Part shown: positions 1 through 10,849 of the stretch, one piece after another | Numbering within the stretch: the stretch's first letter is position 1 | Layout of the letters: each line of letters starts with the position of its first letter | DNA from: Bryoerythrophyllum caledonicum | Taxonomy: Eukaryota > Streptophyta > Bryopsida > Pottiales > Pottiaceae | NCBI GenBank assembly: GCA_963971425.1 | Contig: OZ020514.1 | Span: forward strand, 42,941,158 to 43,005,157 | Direction of reading: 5' to 3' | DNA: 64,000 nucleotides | Notes under the pieces: model-generated | What the model was told of the DNA's origin: nothing | The model's input: only the letters and a program-made list of their open reading frames with translations | Database searches by the model: none | Program-made: the position numbers and the translations under genes

Positions 1-1135
1 TCATGGTCGCACAAACATGTTGGCGCGAGAGACGATTCTGTATTGTTGGAGGAATTGTTGCCATATCTCTCTGACCTTCATCAATTTTCGCGTGGCCTAG
101 CACAGTACTGGGCCGAACATCTCTCTGGTCGGGAGATGTTTTATAATGATGAGAAGACGTGTGGTCAGTCTGCGAGTACCTAGAACGCAATCCAAGCGTC
201 TCAGAATCTCCGCTCTTAATGCCGTTGGGAACGCTTAGATGCCTTTTACACTTTAGGTCGGATAGAGCTAAACTGTATCGATTGACTGCAACTTCGATTT
301 TGTAAATTTTGTTGGACCGTTTTTTGTGTATATTTTTTTTATAAATGAAATTGAGATGTTTCACCGCTTTGTTGTTGTGGGGATTGGATACCTACTGGTG
401 ATGGAATGTCGTGCTATTTTGAATGATTGGAATTTTCATCTATTGTTCTAAGGTATGTGAGTGTCGCTGTGGTTGAAATTTCTACAGGACTGTGAATGTC
501 GGGCGTCCGTAGATTCCTTGCTAGGCCCAGAGGAGTTCGCCCTTTCTTTTTGGAGTAAAGGGCTTTTGTTGCACTCTGCTGCAACCGCGCAATCAACCAT
601 GGATTATTCGACCATGGCAGTGGACGACGGAGTTGTTGAAAGCCCTATTGCGCGGGAGCCAATTCATGATAGGAACAACTCGCCTTCGCCGCTGTGGCCT
701 CGTTTAGTTCTTGGGTCCCCGCCTTTAAATCCGGATAATTGTACTCCAGCAAAGCGTATTCTCTACGACAGTTTAAGGGATGGTACTTCCCAATGCTCGC
801 TTGCGGTGCGTATTATGATGACCTCCAATTTATTGCACTATTGAGATGTTTTGGCCTAGACAATTTTGGTTTGTTGTTGAGCTTCATTGCACTAATGTAG
901 TTTTGGTTCATTTGAGCTTTTTTTTTGTTGGAGGTTAAATGTGCTCTGTGGATCTTTTCTTCTGCATTTTAGCTCCATTCGACCTAATGTGCGCTAGGAT
1001 GGATCTCAATGATTAAATTTTCATGTGTCTTGTGTAGGAGTATTTGACCTAAAGTGTATTTCTTTGGATTGTGTGTGGGGCCTATTGTGCAGGAACTATC
1101 CAGTAAATGTCTCCGTCCCCGCACTCTCTCAGGAA
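1..1135 (+). pseudogene. 3' part of an L1 gene 2 copy (FCP1/HAD phosphatase-like C-terminal exons), copy E
   Basis: This segment is collinear with 12040-13165 of copy D and clearly homologous by eye. About 1-240 encodes the end of the FCP1-like region (residues like LLPYLSDLHQ, then GREMFYND). About 485-800 encodes a second exon with the stretch MDYSTMAVDDGVVESPI, shared with 12640-12700. Frames are broken: 'ACC TAG AAC' stands where copy D has a tryptophan codon, and a TAA follows soon after. An intron-like stretch at 810-1090 carries an L1 palindrome near 965-1000. The homology to D stops at about 1135, where a different segment begins. The 5' part lies outside the window. It is a decayed remnant of the element's second gene, not a host gene. 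Confidence 0.6.
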
Positions 1136-1323
1136 ATGGGAAAACTCTTCAGCCAATGAATCTGTCTCTTTGTATTCTACAATCCAAATCTTTGCATTAG
1201 CCGTCGAGATACTTGTAGTGATGCTTCAAAATCATAGTAGCAACTGGAACCAGCGCAATAACCCTAAACACTGTCACATCCTAATTGCTAGAGTGCACAG
1301 AGAATGCAAGAAGTATACATTAT
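1136..1323 (+). repeat. 188-bp segment shared with 54705-54895
   Basis: It starts with GGGAAAACTCTTC and ends with AAGTATACATT, and matches 54705-54895 along its whole length in the same orientation with a few scattered substitutions. Here it sits between the gene 2 remnant and the left TIR of element A. At 54.7 kb it follows the palindrome array of element C. It contains no clear ORF. It may be a 3' flank or segment acquired by one sublineage, or host DNA next to both copies. Confidence 0.7.
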
Positions 1324-1324
1324 A

Positions 1325-1349
1325 ACACCATATTCGTTATAATGGGAGA
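1325..1349 (+). repeat. Left TIR of element A
   Basis: The outermost 25 bp read ACACCATATTCGTTATA then ATGGGAGA and are the inverse of 6162-6186 with one mismatch. The same end occurs inverted at 13649-13673 and direct at 50257-50281. Confidence 0.85.
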
Positions 1350-1611
1350 TTTCCATGATTTTGAAGATATATGATCTTTAAAGTATCAATATATATAGAC
1401 AATTGTAGGTGCAAAGCATATCAACAATGCACCAAGAATACTATATTTCATTACATGGATGGACCAAATTAGCCGAATGTCCCAAAAAATGGTAACGGTA
1501 AAAGAATAATGGATAGTTCCAAGCTTTATTTAAAACTTCATGAAAAAAATCACAAACAACACTTATTCACCCCGAGACAAAACACAATCGTCCTATCACT
1601 AATCAAATGGT

Positions 1612-1850
1612 CTACGGAGTTCCACCATAAGCCTCTATGCGCGTCTTCAAAAAAGCCCTCTGACGTTGCCTTGTCCATGTTGCGCCATTCTCTTGCATTA
1701 ATGGACTCTCTAGAAGACGCTGCAAACCCTGCCTACGCACCTCGTCACTCTTTGATTTGGGCAGCAAGTGCCGGCGGGTGGAGGAAGGAGAGCATTTGCC
1801 TCTAGCAGCATTTCCAGTTTCCTGAGAGAGTTCGAGCTTAACTGTATTAC
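1612..1850 (-). pseudogene. Terminal exon of gene 2 retained in element A
   Basis: On the minus strand this encodes a conserved C-terminal peptide with GLQRLLESPLMQENG, then WTRQRQRAFL and the ending IEAYGGTP and stop. The same peptide ends the gene 2 copy at 13200-13380 with few changes, so protein-level conservation supports a real exon. The rest of gene 2 is missing in A, and the exon is fused directly to the intergenic palindrome region. The function of the peptide is unknown. It reads outward toward the left TIR, as gene 2 does elsewhere. Confidence 0.65.
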
Positions 1851-1876
1851 CTAATACAGTTAAGCCGAACTCTCTC
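1824..1876. repeat. 53-bp near-perfect hairpin at the gene 2 deletion junction
   Basis: About 25-bp arms (GAGAGAGTTC, GCTTAACTGTATTA and their complements) flank a CC centre. It contains a degenerate form of the L1 palindrome. It lies exactly where the retained gene 2 exon is joined to the intergenic array, so it could be a product of the deletion or repair event. Confidence 0.75.
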
Positions 1877-1917
1877 AATAAATGGGAACTCTCTCAGGAA
1901 GTGAGATATTAGGTAAT

Positions 1918-2060
1918 ACAGTTAAGCTCGACTCGAGCTAAACTGTCATCGGATATTAGGTAATACAGTTTAGCTCGAGTCGAGCTAAACTGTCATACCT
2001 TATTTTCTATGTTTGTTAACCTCGACTCGAGATAAATTGTCATACCGTCTAATAGTCAAC
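1918..2060. repeat. L1 palindrome array (intergenic/5' of transposase)
   Basis: Two 29-bp inverted repeats lie at 1918-1946 and 1965-1993. The second is perfect: arm ACAGTTTAGCTCGA, a single central base, then the complementary arm. Spacing is 47 bp. Degenerate copies follow near 2013-2043, 2075 and 2175. The same array precedes the transposase of element C at 54424-54672 with the same 46-47 bp period. It lies where the divergent promoters of gene 1 and gene 2 should be. Confidence 0.85.
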
Positions 2061-2371
2061 ATTTCAGGTTGGGTCGGGCTAAAATGTCATTGTCAACGAT
2101 GGGATAATTTCATTTTCGGATTAAAACTAATCACATGAAATTGCATTCTTGTCATATAATACTATATGTGTTTACCTCGAGTCGAGCTAAATTTGCCTGT
2201 ATTACATTGTCATTTCAGTTGATTGGAAGTTCTTTTCAAGCGCCAGACCTTACCTTGATTCGAGCTTAATTTCCCACTTCCTATGCTTCTTTATTGATGT
2301 CTATTCCTACAAGGTATTCACCCATTCTGATTTGGCAGGATTATTTTATATTTATCTCATTGGAATGCAGG

Positions 2372-5203
2372 ATGTCGTCTTTGGAGGGCGACGATGATCA
2401 TGTTGATGCTCCGATGAACCCAGACCTTCCTGAGTTTGATGTTATTCCGCGCCGTCTCTAGGTCGGGATGACTATTTCGCTTCACAATGGTTCGGGTGTT
2501 CGCATTGCAGAGGGGTTGGTTCGCAAAGTCCGGTCTAGTGCAATTCTAGGTTCCTCTGTTTCTCTTGGGGATTCTAATGTTGTAGTACAGGTGTCCAGTA
2601 CTTTTGTTCAGGAGGAAGCTCCTGATGAGTGGAGGTACTCGTTTAAGTCCTGGCCACTTCAACAAGTCTTCTTAAACGGTGTGAGTCTCTTCCATCATTG
2701 CCTTAGGGACGTTTACAATGTCTGGTTGGTAGAGCGTAACAGACCTCTAGGTGGGAGCTCCTGTTCATACGACAATTCCTCAAGGAATACTCGTCCAACA
2801 GTGTCCAAGAATGCTGAATTCCTCATGACCCCTGTTTCCATTAACGCTGTTGCGAGCAATAGTTGTTGCAGTCAAAACTGTGTTCAACACTACCCTAGAG
2901 ATAATATAAGAGTCCTTCGGACTTTCTTGTACAGTGAGACCATCGTGCAGCTCAGAAATCATATCAAACTTGACGTTCATAGACACTTTCATAGAAACAC
3001 TGCGGGTAACAAGGTTGTGACCCTAGAGGGTTTGGACGTTTGTGCCCATGCCTGGATGAAAATCATGGGTGTAAGTTCGAGTACTTTCTATCAGAATGCG
3101 AAGGACGCTGCCGCTGGTCATGCGGCTCAACACCATGGGAATACCGGTTTGCGCAAGCCTAGAGGTCATACGGTTGGGGCTACTGCTGCTCTTGGAGCCA
3201 TCCTCAATAGACATGCGGACCACATGCCTCACAAGTCTCGTGTTCTCCCTTCTGGAGAGAAGGTTGTGGCAAAGGTCCTTCTTGCAAGTTTTAAGTGGAA
3301 GGATCAGATACCGCTTCTTGATGATCATCTCGCTGATTGTGGATTGCCGCCAATCTCAACCTCAAGCTTGAATAAGATTCGGCGAGTGAGCTTCCCTGAG
3401 TACTATGCCAAGAAAGGTGGAGACAACTTTGCCCGTTGTTCTACGTGTGACAAATACCAGGATCAGAAGAAGCTTACTCAACCTGGAACACAAGCATCAC
3501 TGCTATGGCAAAAGAAGATGCATGTTCACATCGATTCTGCTTTCTCACATCGGGACTTGTACTACTTGAACCGATTCCAATCAAAGTCGTCGCCCCAGGA
3601 GGTTCTTACCATCATGCATGATAAGATGGATCACTCAAAGACCGCCTCCTCGGTTTTTTCACATAAAACAAAGCACTTAGATGGGCTTATGAAGTTGCCT
3701 CTTGCAGTCATAGGCATGCTTGCCCATGGTCATGTGGACCAACGTTACGCCCATTACGGCCTTGATTTATACTCCCATGATGCTAATTACACGGTTGGGT
3801 CGTTCGCAAAACTATTGCGTGACCTGGAGGCGCCTCCAAAGTCATCGTCCCGGCAACTCTTTCCTGAATTTAGTTCTCATCCATTGTATGCGGCGGTATT
3901 ACGGGGTGCAGATATGTATTTGGATCCATTAGGGCCAATTCCAGATGTCCTAGTTCCAGGAAGGCCATTGCCTCCAATATTGAACGTGCAAATGGACAAT
4001 GCTGTTGGTGATAACAAAAATAGATTTGTTTTCTGTTTTTGGTCTCTCCTTGTGGCAAAACACATTTTCCGCGAGGTATATGTTAATTTTATGCTAGTTG
4101 GTCATACACATGATGATATAGATGCATTATTTGGACGTTGGAGTATGACATTGAGGAAGGAGAGTTTTCCAACCATTCCTTTGCTCATGAGGTCGTTCAT
4201 GAAAAATGAGAGTGTTCCCACAATCCCGCATGTCATCCAAGAGGTTCCTAATTTTAAGAAGTTCATTTGGGATATGATTGCAGACGGTGATGAAGCTTTG
4301 CAGGGTCATACGAAGGCTCATCAATTCAAGTTTTATGTGGATTCTAGTGGTTGTCCGGTAATGAAGTATAAAATCCTTTGTCATGATGAGGATTGGCTTC
4401 CTAAGGGAGGAGAAGGTAGTGGCATCAAATTGTGGAAGAAGGATTCTGAAGGAAGGTCTTTATGGCCTCGCGGAGAACCTGATGCATTGAAGCCTTCTAT
4501 GATGCGACATCTCCATGAGGTGGTGAAGGGACTTTCAGGATTCATCGATCACTGGGAGCAATCATCGCGGGAGTCTATTGAAGCCAGATCACGTTTTGAG
4601 CCGCTATCGTATTATTTGCGCGATGTTAGAGATGCTTTGATAATTCCAATGGATATGCCAATATCATTGGAAGACAACTTTTGGCCATCGACGCGAATTG
4701 CCCATGCCATTGAAGATGAGTTCTCAGCGGAGGGTGAGGTTTGCGAGGAGTACCGTGAAGATGAGCATTTTGTTGGCCAGAGACGCGATCGTCCACTTCC
4801 TTCTTTTAGAGTTGGTCGTGATCTTTTTGCTGGCTATTTTGTTGCATTGCGGCCTTGTAATGGGGACGAGCGCCCATTTTGGATTGCTCAAGCAGTTTCA
4901 GATCCTAATTATAACCCGGATATGCCAAACACCGTGCATATCCAATTCTTCCGCCCTATATCGCGCGATCGGGATGTTCTGAAGTTCTATAAAGATTGGG
5001 ATACAGATTGCAACCTTCGCTGGACAATTGAAAAGGGGATAGCCAGAACGTGGGAGAGTACCGCTTTAATCTTGACAGCATGGAAACCTAGGTCTTCAAA
5101 GAGGGATGGAGGTCATGTGCAAGATTCAACTACAAAAATTCTGAAGGGGCAAGTAGCGATTATCAAGGCCTTTTTGGAAGCACTTGCTAGGTCCGAGTCG
5201 TAG
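2372..5203 (+). CDS. DUF7869-type transposase-like protein, gene 1 of element A
   Basis: Open from ATG 2468 to the TAG at 5201-5203 (911 codons). By comparison with copy C the ancestral start is ATG 2372, directly after an intron-like acceptor. A TGG-to-TAG change at 2459-2461 cuts off the acidic first 29 codons, and the ATG at 2468 could rescue translation. Numbering from 2468: a Cys pair region (CC..NC, about 133-138), CSTCDKY zinc-knuckle-like (about 323), HDKMDHSK (about 384), QMDNAVGDNKNR (about 507) and GHTHDDIDALFGRW (about 545). The last three match the DUF7869 signature as I know it and could supply DDD/E catalytic residues of an RNase H fold (inference). It reads toward the right TIR. 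It is the most intact copy in the window and presumably acts in the nucleus. Confidence 0.8.
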
Positions 5204-6161
5204 TGGACTTAGATAAATGGACTTTCCTTTTCCTAGATTTTGGATTTTGATGCTTAATACTTCATGTAGTATTGTTAGATCTCTTGGTGCTAAGATTATA
5301 GATAATATTTGTATTTGATTACACTCTGTATGACTATATGTGATGCCTATGATTGCTATGAAATATTCTCTCCATTGTTTTTGCGTATCGGTGATAATTT
5401 GCAGTATGTTTTATTTTCTTTTTAAAATAACAATGTGGTAAATTTCTTCTAATCTTGAAACCAATAATCCCAGTAATTGCCTTCATGGTGAATGATAGAA
5501 AGTAAATGCTGGTTCACACTTTAGCTCCACTAGAGCTAAAGTGTGAGCAAATCTTCTTATTTAGTTCATTGCACTTAGTAATGGTGCGCACTTTAGGTCA
5601 AGTGGAGCTAAAGTGTGTGGAATTGCCTTCTAGAGTTCATTGCACCTCTAAGTGATGGGGACACTTTAGTTCAAAGAGAGCTAATGTGTGTGCATTTGTT
5701 TTTCCACTTCTGAACATCATCATTTGAAACGCGTTATATATTTTTTTAGCCAATGTGTATTCCACAAGTTAAATCGAAATTCTTTTAAATAAAAAAAGGC
5801 TCATGTGAATGTGTTTAGCTAATTCGTTACAAGTGGATATTTTCCCGTCATTTAGTTCACTTCTAGATAACTTGAAGCATGGGGTTAATCCAGGTTAATA
5901 GGATCGAGTGTGAATATTTAGATATTCATATTTAATGAGCACAATGCACAAGTGGTATAAAAGAAGTGTCAACTAATGTGTTCTTCTTTTCAATATTATA
6001 GTTAGATTTGTAATGTTATCCGTAGTACTTATGTTTTTAGGGATTTAAGTAGTGAACATTACCTCCCAATTTAATGGAAACTCATATCCCTCCATATTAT
6101 AGACTTTAGATGTGCACTTTAGCTCTTATGATCTACATGTGTTAATTTGGGAGTCGCTAAA
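5204..6161. other. 3' subterminal region of element A
   Basis: This is an A+T-rich non-coding tail between the transposase stop and the right TIR. It carries the 3' palindrome array at 5514-5690 and closes with the inverted pair GGGAGTCGCTAAATCTCCC next to the TIR. The same tail is found inverted at 50282-51236 in element C. I see no gene in it. Confidence 0.75.
5514..5690. repeat. L1 3' subterminal palindrome array
   Basis: Three inverted repeats lie at 5514-5546, 5587-5617 and 5660-5690, about 73 bp apart, with arms of the type CACACTTTAGCTC and complement around a 5-base centre. The spacer repeats a 'TTCATTGCAC..AAGTGATGG'-like sequence. The array is collinear with 50755-50926 and with the orphan arrays at 56879-57030 and 58621-58721. 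Confidence 0.85.
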
Positions 6162-6186
6162 TCTCCCAATATAACGAATATGGTGT
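6162..6186 (-). repeat. Right TIR of element A
   Basis: It reads TCTCCCAATATAACGAATA then TGGTGT, the inverse of 1325-1349 with one mismatch, and matches the left TIR of element C at 50257-50281. Confidence 0.85.
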
Positions 6187-7996
6187 TTTTATCGTCAAGT
6201 AATCAAATCTGGTATCTCAACTCATGTCTACTTCTCGTGCAGCTTCCTAAATCTTGTATGAGCTTCAATGCCATTCCAACCACTTGAGAACCTTAAAGCG
6301 TGAGGTTCGTGAGTGATTGGATCGGTTTGTAAGCTTTTTTGAGGTTTGGGGAGTTGCACGACAAGTAGACAAGAGTTGTTAAATAGGGTCTAGGGAAGTT
6401 TTCCAAATGACTATATAATATTGCAAAGTTTTACTGACATACTTTGTATTTGGGTACACTTCAGCTTGAGTCGAGCTAAAAGGTAAGCTCTTCAACTTAT
6501 TTGAATTATCAATTCAAAGATCTAATGTTTGTGCTCAATTTTGTATGCGTGCAGAAATGAGAAGGACTGGATGGTGACTCACCTACAGCACTTCTTCCAG
6601 CAAAAGCCCGTCAACCTTAATGATGACGATGGAGACGACAACAACCACTTAGATTGTTTGGAGCTCAAGGACCCAACAATGACATCGAAGTAGATGCTTC
6701 ACTAGGCCCTCTATACGGATAATCTAGTGCTTGGTCAGACCTTTGCTGGTGATGTTGTTGAACCCCAGCACATCGACTACACAACCAAAATTAGTGATGT
6801 AGTATACGAAGATAACGAGCATGTTAATTTGTCATGTGTGACAACAACACTGTCCGTAGAGCCATATATGTTTACTATTGTAGTGAAAAATGTTGTATCT
6901 CCCTTCTCTATCGACGATTGTGTCGATTCACTTAGGGCGTCCAAATTTGAAGAAGTAGTAGCTCAGGTTGACCACGAAATCTCAGTTAAGACACTGGAGA
7001 CTAGTAGTGGTCAGCCGGTTAAAGGTTGTAGCCAATAAACTCCACGTCATTCTATCCAGAATGAATACCTTTGCCACTCTAGAGAAGGCAAAGACAATTG
7101 CCAATAGGCGCCCTTAATCGATTTTAATAGTGTCAGGGGCCGGGACCAGTAGCCAGGAGTTGAGCCAAGCTTTGGTACCGGTTAGAACACCAAGCACAAG
7201 AACAAGCAGAAGCACCCTGTGTAACACACTATCTGCTTCCCCTGTCAAGAAGCGCTCAACTGCCAAGAAGCCACAGAGCTCTTCTAGGAAGAAAACAAAG
7301 TTCCTTTCAGAGGAGGAGTTGGCCAATTCAATGGCCTCTGCACTCTTGGAGCCCCCTCATGGGCTCGGGTATGGAGAGACAATTGACTATAGCAACGTCC
7401 AAAAAATATTCCAAAAAATCTGGACGGAGTCTCAGGGCTGCTTCTTCTTTGGAGACAAGGAGAAGAAATTCAAGCTTGATGTTCTGATGCTGATTAATGC
7501 ACCGCCGGAGTGGACGATCCGTGCATTCGAGCCTCGGGGCATGGAGGAGTTGATGCATTATTACATCGAAATGCTCGACAAGTTGCAATAGCAGACTCTC
7601 TGTGTCATGCCCAAGCTTGATGTTATGCCAACGAAGGTTGAGGACATCAGCAACTGCGACTTCTTTATCATCAACGGCGAGCATAGCGTTGCAGCATGAA
7701 AGGCGATGATGAACGGCAACATCCCAGAGCAAATTAGGAAGCACTTCCGAACCTCGTAGTGTTTCGTTCTCTGGACGCAAGATCCGAGGAAGCTAAGGAA
7801 GATTTCCGCGTATTATAATCGAGTAAATCACTTGGTCCAGTTCAAATCGACGAGGGCAACCAATATCCTTGGCTCTCAAGTTTTGTGGATCCATACTGGG
7901 AGACTAATGTCGAAGCACTCCACCGCGAGCATTCGCGGGTGTTATACGTCAAGGCAAAGAACGGCAGTGGAGAATGCGAATGACAAGAAATTTGAG

Positions 7997-8224
7997 GTAA
8001 GAAATTCAAACCAAGCTCAAGCACGTTAGCTCGAGTCGAGCTAACGTGCAAGTATGCACCATATCTGTATAGTGATGTTATTTGATTCAAATAGATTACA
8101 TTGTATATTTTCTGGTTGCAAGTTAGCTTGACTCGAGCTGACTTGCAATTATTGGGTTCTGCTTGACTTGATAATCTTCTACTCTAGTAATAAACTTATT
8201 CAAATCGATTTCTTTCATATGCAG
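7997..8224 (+). repeat. Intron of gene 2 (D) with two embedded L1 palindromes
   Basis: This is a GTAAG...GCAG intron between coding exons. It contains GCACGTTAGCTCGA and its complement at 8021-8049 (one-base centre) and a weaker GCAAGTTAGCTTGA pair at 8117-8145. The arms match the intergenic L1 palindrome except for their outer bases. Confidence 0.75.
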
Positions 8225-9601
8225 CCATTTCTAAACGCGGTTCGTGAGCGCTTCGCAATGATCAACGTTGCGAAGAGCCAGGCAGAGTAGAAGAAAGCCG
8301 AGAAGGCGAAGAGGCTCTCAATTACAAACGAGGTGAAGAGGCTCTCGATCACAACCGCGTCCGATGATACCTTCAAGCTCTATTCGGATGTCATCTCTTT
8401 GGCGGCCCACGGCGACCTCATCAACGTCGATTCGAATTCGACGCCCTTGGCAAAGTTCAAAGACGCCACGTCTTGGGTCCCGGAGAAGGACGGGATACTG
8501 TCGCAAGAGTTCTTCAAGTTTCTTGGCAATATGACCGAGGCTGATCACGCAAAAATGTATTAGCACATTCTCAATTGATTAGGGCCATCGCGGAAGCTGC
8601 CTTACCCTAAGGTGGTTGTAAAACAACCGACATCCGTTCTTGTGGATTGCTACACCGCCCGAGACTGGGTCCATCGGAGGATGAGGAAGGTGGTTGCTTG
8701 AATAGAGCTTCAAGTGATCAAGCCGGAGTTGGGGCTCTTCAACAGCGCTGGAGCGTACAATTAGGCCAACTAGCAGAAGTTCAAGAAGGACTACAACATC
8801 AGCAAGGCTTCAAAGCGTGTCCTCTTGGATTGGGATCCACTGAATTTGAACTACGCCAATACAAGGCAGACGCAGTTTTGCAAGTGCAAATGTGAAGATC
8901 TCTCTCCGTATGTAAAGGAGTTCTTCAAAGTCTTCCTCAATGTGTAATCGCAGTACGTTTCACCACAGGGGGCCTTGCAATTTTGTTCGTACAAGGCGCT
9001 GACAAATTTGCTCGGGAGGTGGCCCTCGGATTCCGGGGGCAATCTAGGCTGCAACGTGAAGCTCGGAATCATTGACTTCCTGAACATCCTTGGTTTCACT
9101 GGGAAGGCAAGGTTGTTGTTAGAGAAGCCGTTCTTTGACAAGTTCATGACAATATTTGCATTAAAAGGGCAGCCCCCCCTCACTGACCTTCCAGCCTAGC
9201 TATTCATTTGCGATGACGCGCAATCCCATCTTCAAGTGAAGGCGTTTGTAGCGGGTGCGTCGTTGTACCATGCGTACAATGTGCTGCAGTCAACGTACGT
9301 TTCCTCCAAGAACGAGCGCTTGGGGGGATTCGCCCCGAAGAGCAAGAATGCTCTTGACCCTATTGGCCTCCTCTTCCTCTTCAAGAAAGAGCTCACGCAG
9401 ATCCCAGCCGTGAAAAAGACCTACGCAGCTCCGGAGCATGTGTTGCACATAAAGCTTCGCAAGTACAACGAGCTGGCGTACTCGATGAACATGAACGAGT
9501 TGAAGATGGAGTTCTTTATCAAGGTCCTGGAACTCTTCTGCAAGATGGGAGAGGCAATTGTCGAGCTGTTTGGTGGGACTATATTACTAACGGCGAGCAT
9601 G

Positions 9602-9885
9602 GTAAGTTTACGTGGAGTTTAGCTTGAGTTGAGCTAAACTGTAGATCCCTCGATGACTTGTGCATAAATTATTTCAGAGAGGACCTTTTTCTATTTGTAG
9701 AGTAGCACTTTAGCTCGAGTAGAGCTTAAATGCCGCCTTAGACTTGAATGCTTTTGTATTGCAGTCATCAATTGCATCATATACCTCGAAGTTTAAATTG
9801 CTGACTTTTGGTATTTGTATGCCTTGACATTCACTTTAGCTCCATTTGACCTAAAGTGTGACTTGTCTAATCCGTTGGTGTGCAG
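9602..9885 (+). repeat. Intron of gene 2 (D) with three embedded L1 palindromes
   Basis: The intron is bounded by ATG|GTAAG and TGCAG|ATG. Palindromic TTTAGCT motifs lie near 9617-9641, 9708-9732 and 9832-9860. It interrupts the motif I region of the methylase-like domain at the same place as the L2 intron 36601-36723. Confidence 0.75.
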
Positions 9886-10849
9886 ATGTTGGATCTGGAG
9901 GCATTTTGCATCTTGCACGACACCAATGAGGCGAACCTCGACAAAGCCGCAGAGGTCGCATTGACGTTGGACCGGGCCGATTTTGTCGTTGGTGCATATC
10001 ACGTCAACAAGGAGATCTTCCCCGAGCTTGGCAAGGCCGTTGTCAAGGGGAAGGGAAAAGCAAGTGTTGACCTCGTCGATGAGGAGGAAGACTTGGACTT
10101 GAGCCTCATGAGTGTGTGCTCAAGCTCGAGAACGGCCACTGCGGGCGATAAATCCCCTGACAACTTCGATGACGCCACTCCGCCGGGGTTTCACAGTAAC
10201 TCTCAATCTGAAGAAGAAGACACAATCGGTTCCTTGCGGCAATGACTCGAGTTCCCGGAGTTGGATACGCTAGATATTTTGTAGAGGCCTCATTCAACGC
10301 CCACCTTGGGCGGGTCATCCGCTCGGCCCGCGGTGAAGAGGAGGAAGGTCTCAAGCGTGAGCAACAGGTCTCCGTTGGCTTTGGTGAGCATCGCTCAGGA
10401 CGTCAACAGGTTGATCACCCTCGAGAAGAAGCTCAAAGAGTAGGCGACCTAGCGGGGGTTGATGGAGCAGCGGCCCGCGGAGCGTGACGAGGAGCTGAGG
10501 ACCCTACAGCTGGGGCATGACAAAGAGATGAAGAGGGAATAAGAGCAGAGGCATGCCGACATAATGCTCTTGAGGAAGAGATTCATGGAGGCTAAGTTGC
10601 CTGCTATCGCCACGACACCACCCGCAGTCAATGCTGCGAACTCCGAGCCTCTCCTCTTAGCGGAAGAAGGGATTGGGAGTCAATCCCGCGGTTCTTTGCT
10701 GCCGTCTCCGGCTGGTTCCTCCCCCATCTCCATGGAGGCTGAATTGCTTCCTGTTCCTCCATCCTAGTTAAACCCCCCTTCAAAGTTCCCTTCCAAAGTT
10801 GCCCGCTTGGACCTTATCTCTCGAAGATGTCCCCAGCTCATCGTTAGGT

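Larger units (their letters stand above)
1325..6186. mobile_element. Lineage 1 (L1) TIR element A, 4.9 kb, gene 2-deleted derivative
   Basis: The element is bounded by inverted terminal repeats at 1325-1349 and 6162-6186, whose shared outer motif is ACACCATATTCGTTATA followed by (A/T)TGGGAGA. Inside are, in order, a short gene 2 terminal exon on the minus strand, a palindrome array, the gene 1 transposase on the plus strand, and a second palindrome array. The left 500 bp are the inverted counterpart of the right end of copy D (about 13200-13673), so A keeps both true ends but has lost nearly all of gene 2. No convincing target-site duplication is visible (left flank ends ATTATA, right flank starts TTTTATC). 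Confidence 0.8.
6555..10767 (+). pseudogene. Gene 2 of D: degenerate class-beta DNA amino-methyltransferase-like protein
   Basis: Exons joined by eye: 6555-7996, 8225-9601 and 9886-10767. In order: an N-terminal unknown region; a basic Ser/Lys-rich stretch (about 7160-7330); IINGEHSVAA (about 7670-7699, ParB/Srx- or DGQHR-like); FVLW.QDPRKL then AYYNRVNHLVQF (7765-7840); GIIDFLNIL (9065-9091), at the place of a methylase motif IV and two C-to-T codons away from DPPN; VELFGGT (about 9559-9580), a motif I-like loop followed across the intron by a strand resembling CILHD; an acidic tail; and a Glu/Arg coiled coil (10385-10610). At least ten in-frame stops occur, mostly TAG where CAG is expected. 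The closest relatives here are 33317-37371 and 61369-64000. The methylase call rests on motif order; catalytic ability is lost. Confidence 0.55.

Noticed and set aside
1325-6186. Target-site duplication for element A
   Set aside because: Flanks ATTATA and TTTTATC give no convincing direct repeat, and both sides are other L1 sequence, so the copy may have been rearranged after insertion.
7114-7780. Minus-strand ORFs opposite gene 2 of copy D
   Set aside because: They are shadows of the conserved plus-strand exons shared with the L2 copy.
6555-10767. Alternative genetic code with TAG read as glutamine
   Set aside because: TAG also stands for Trp in copies A and E, the intact transposases use TAG as the terminal stop with no conserved sequence after it, and TGA and TAA stops occur as well. 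C-to-T decay explains all of these.
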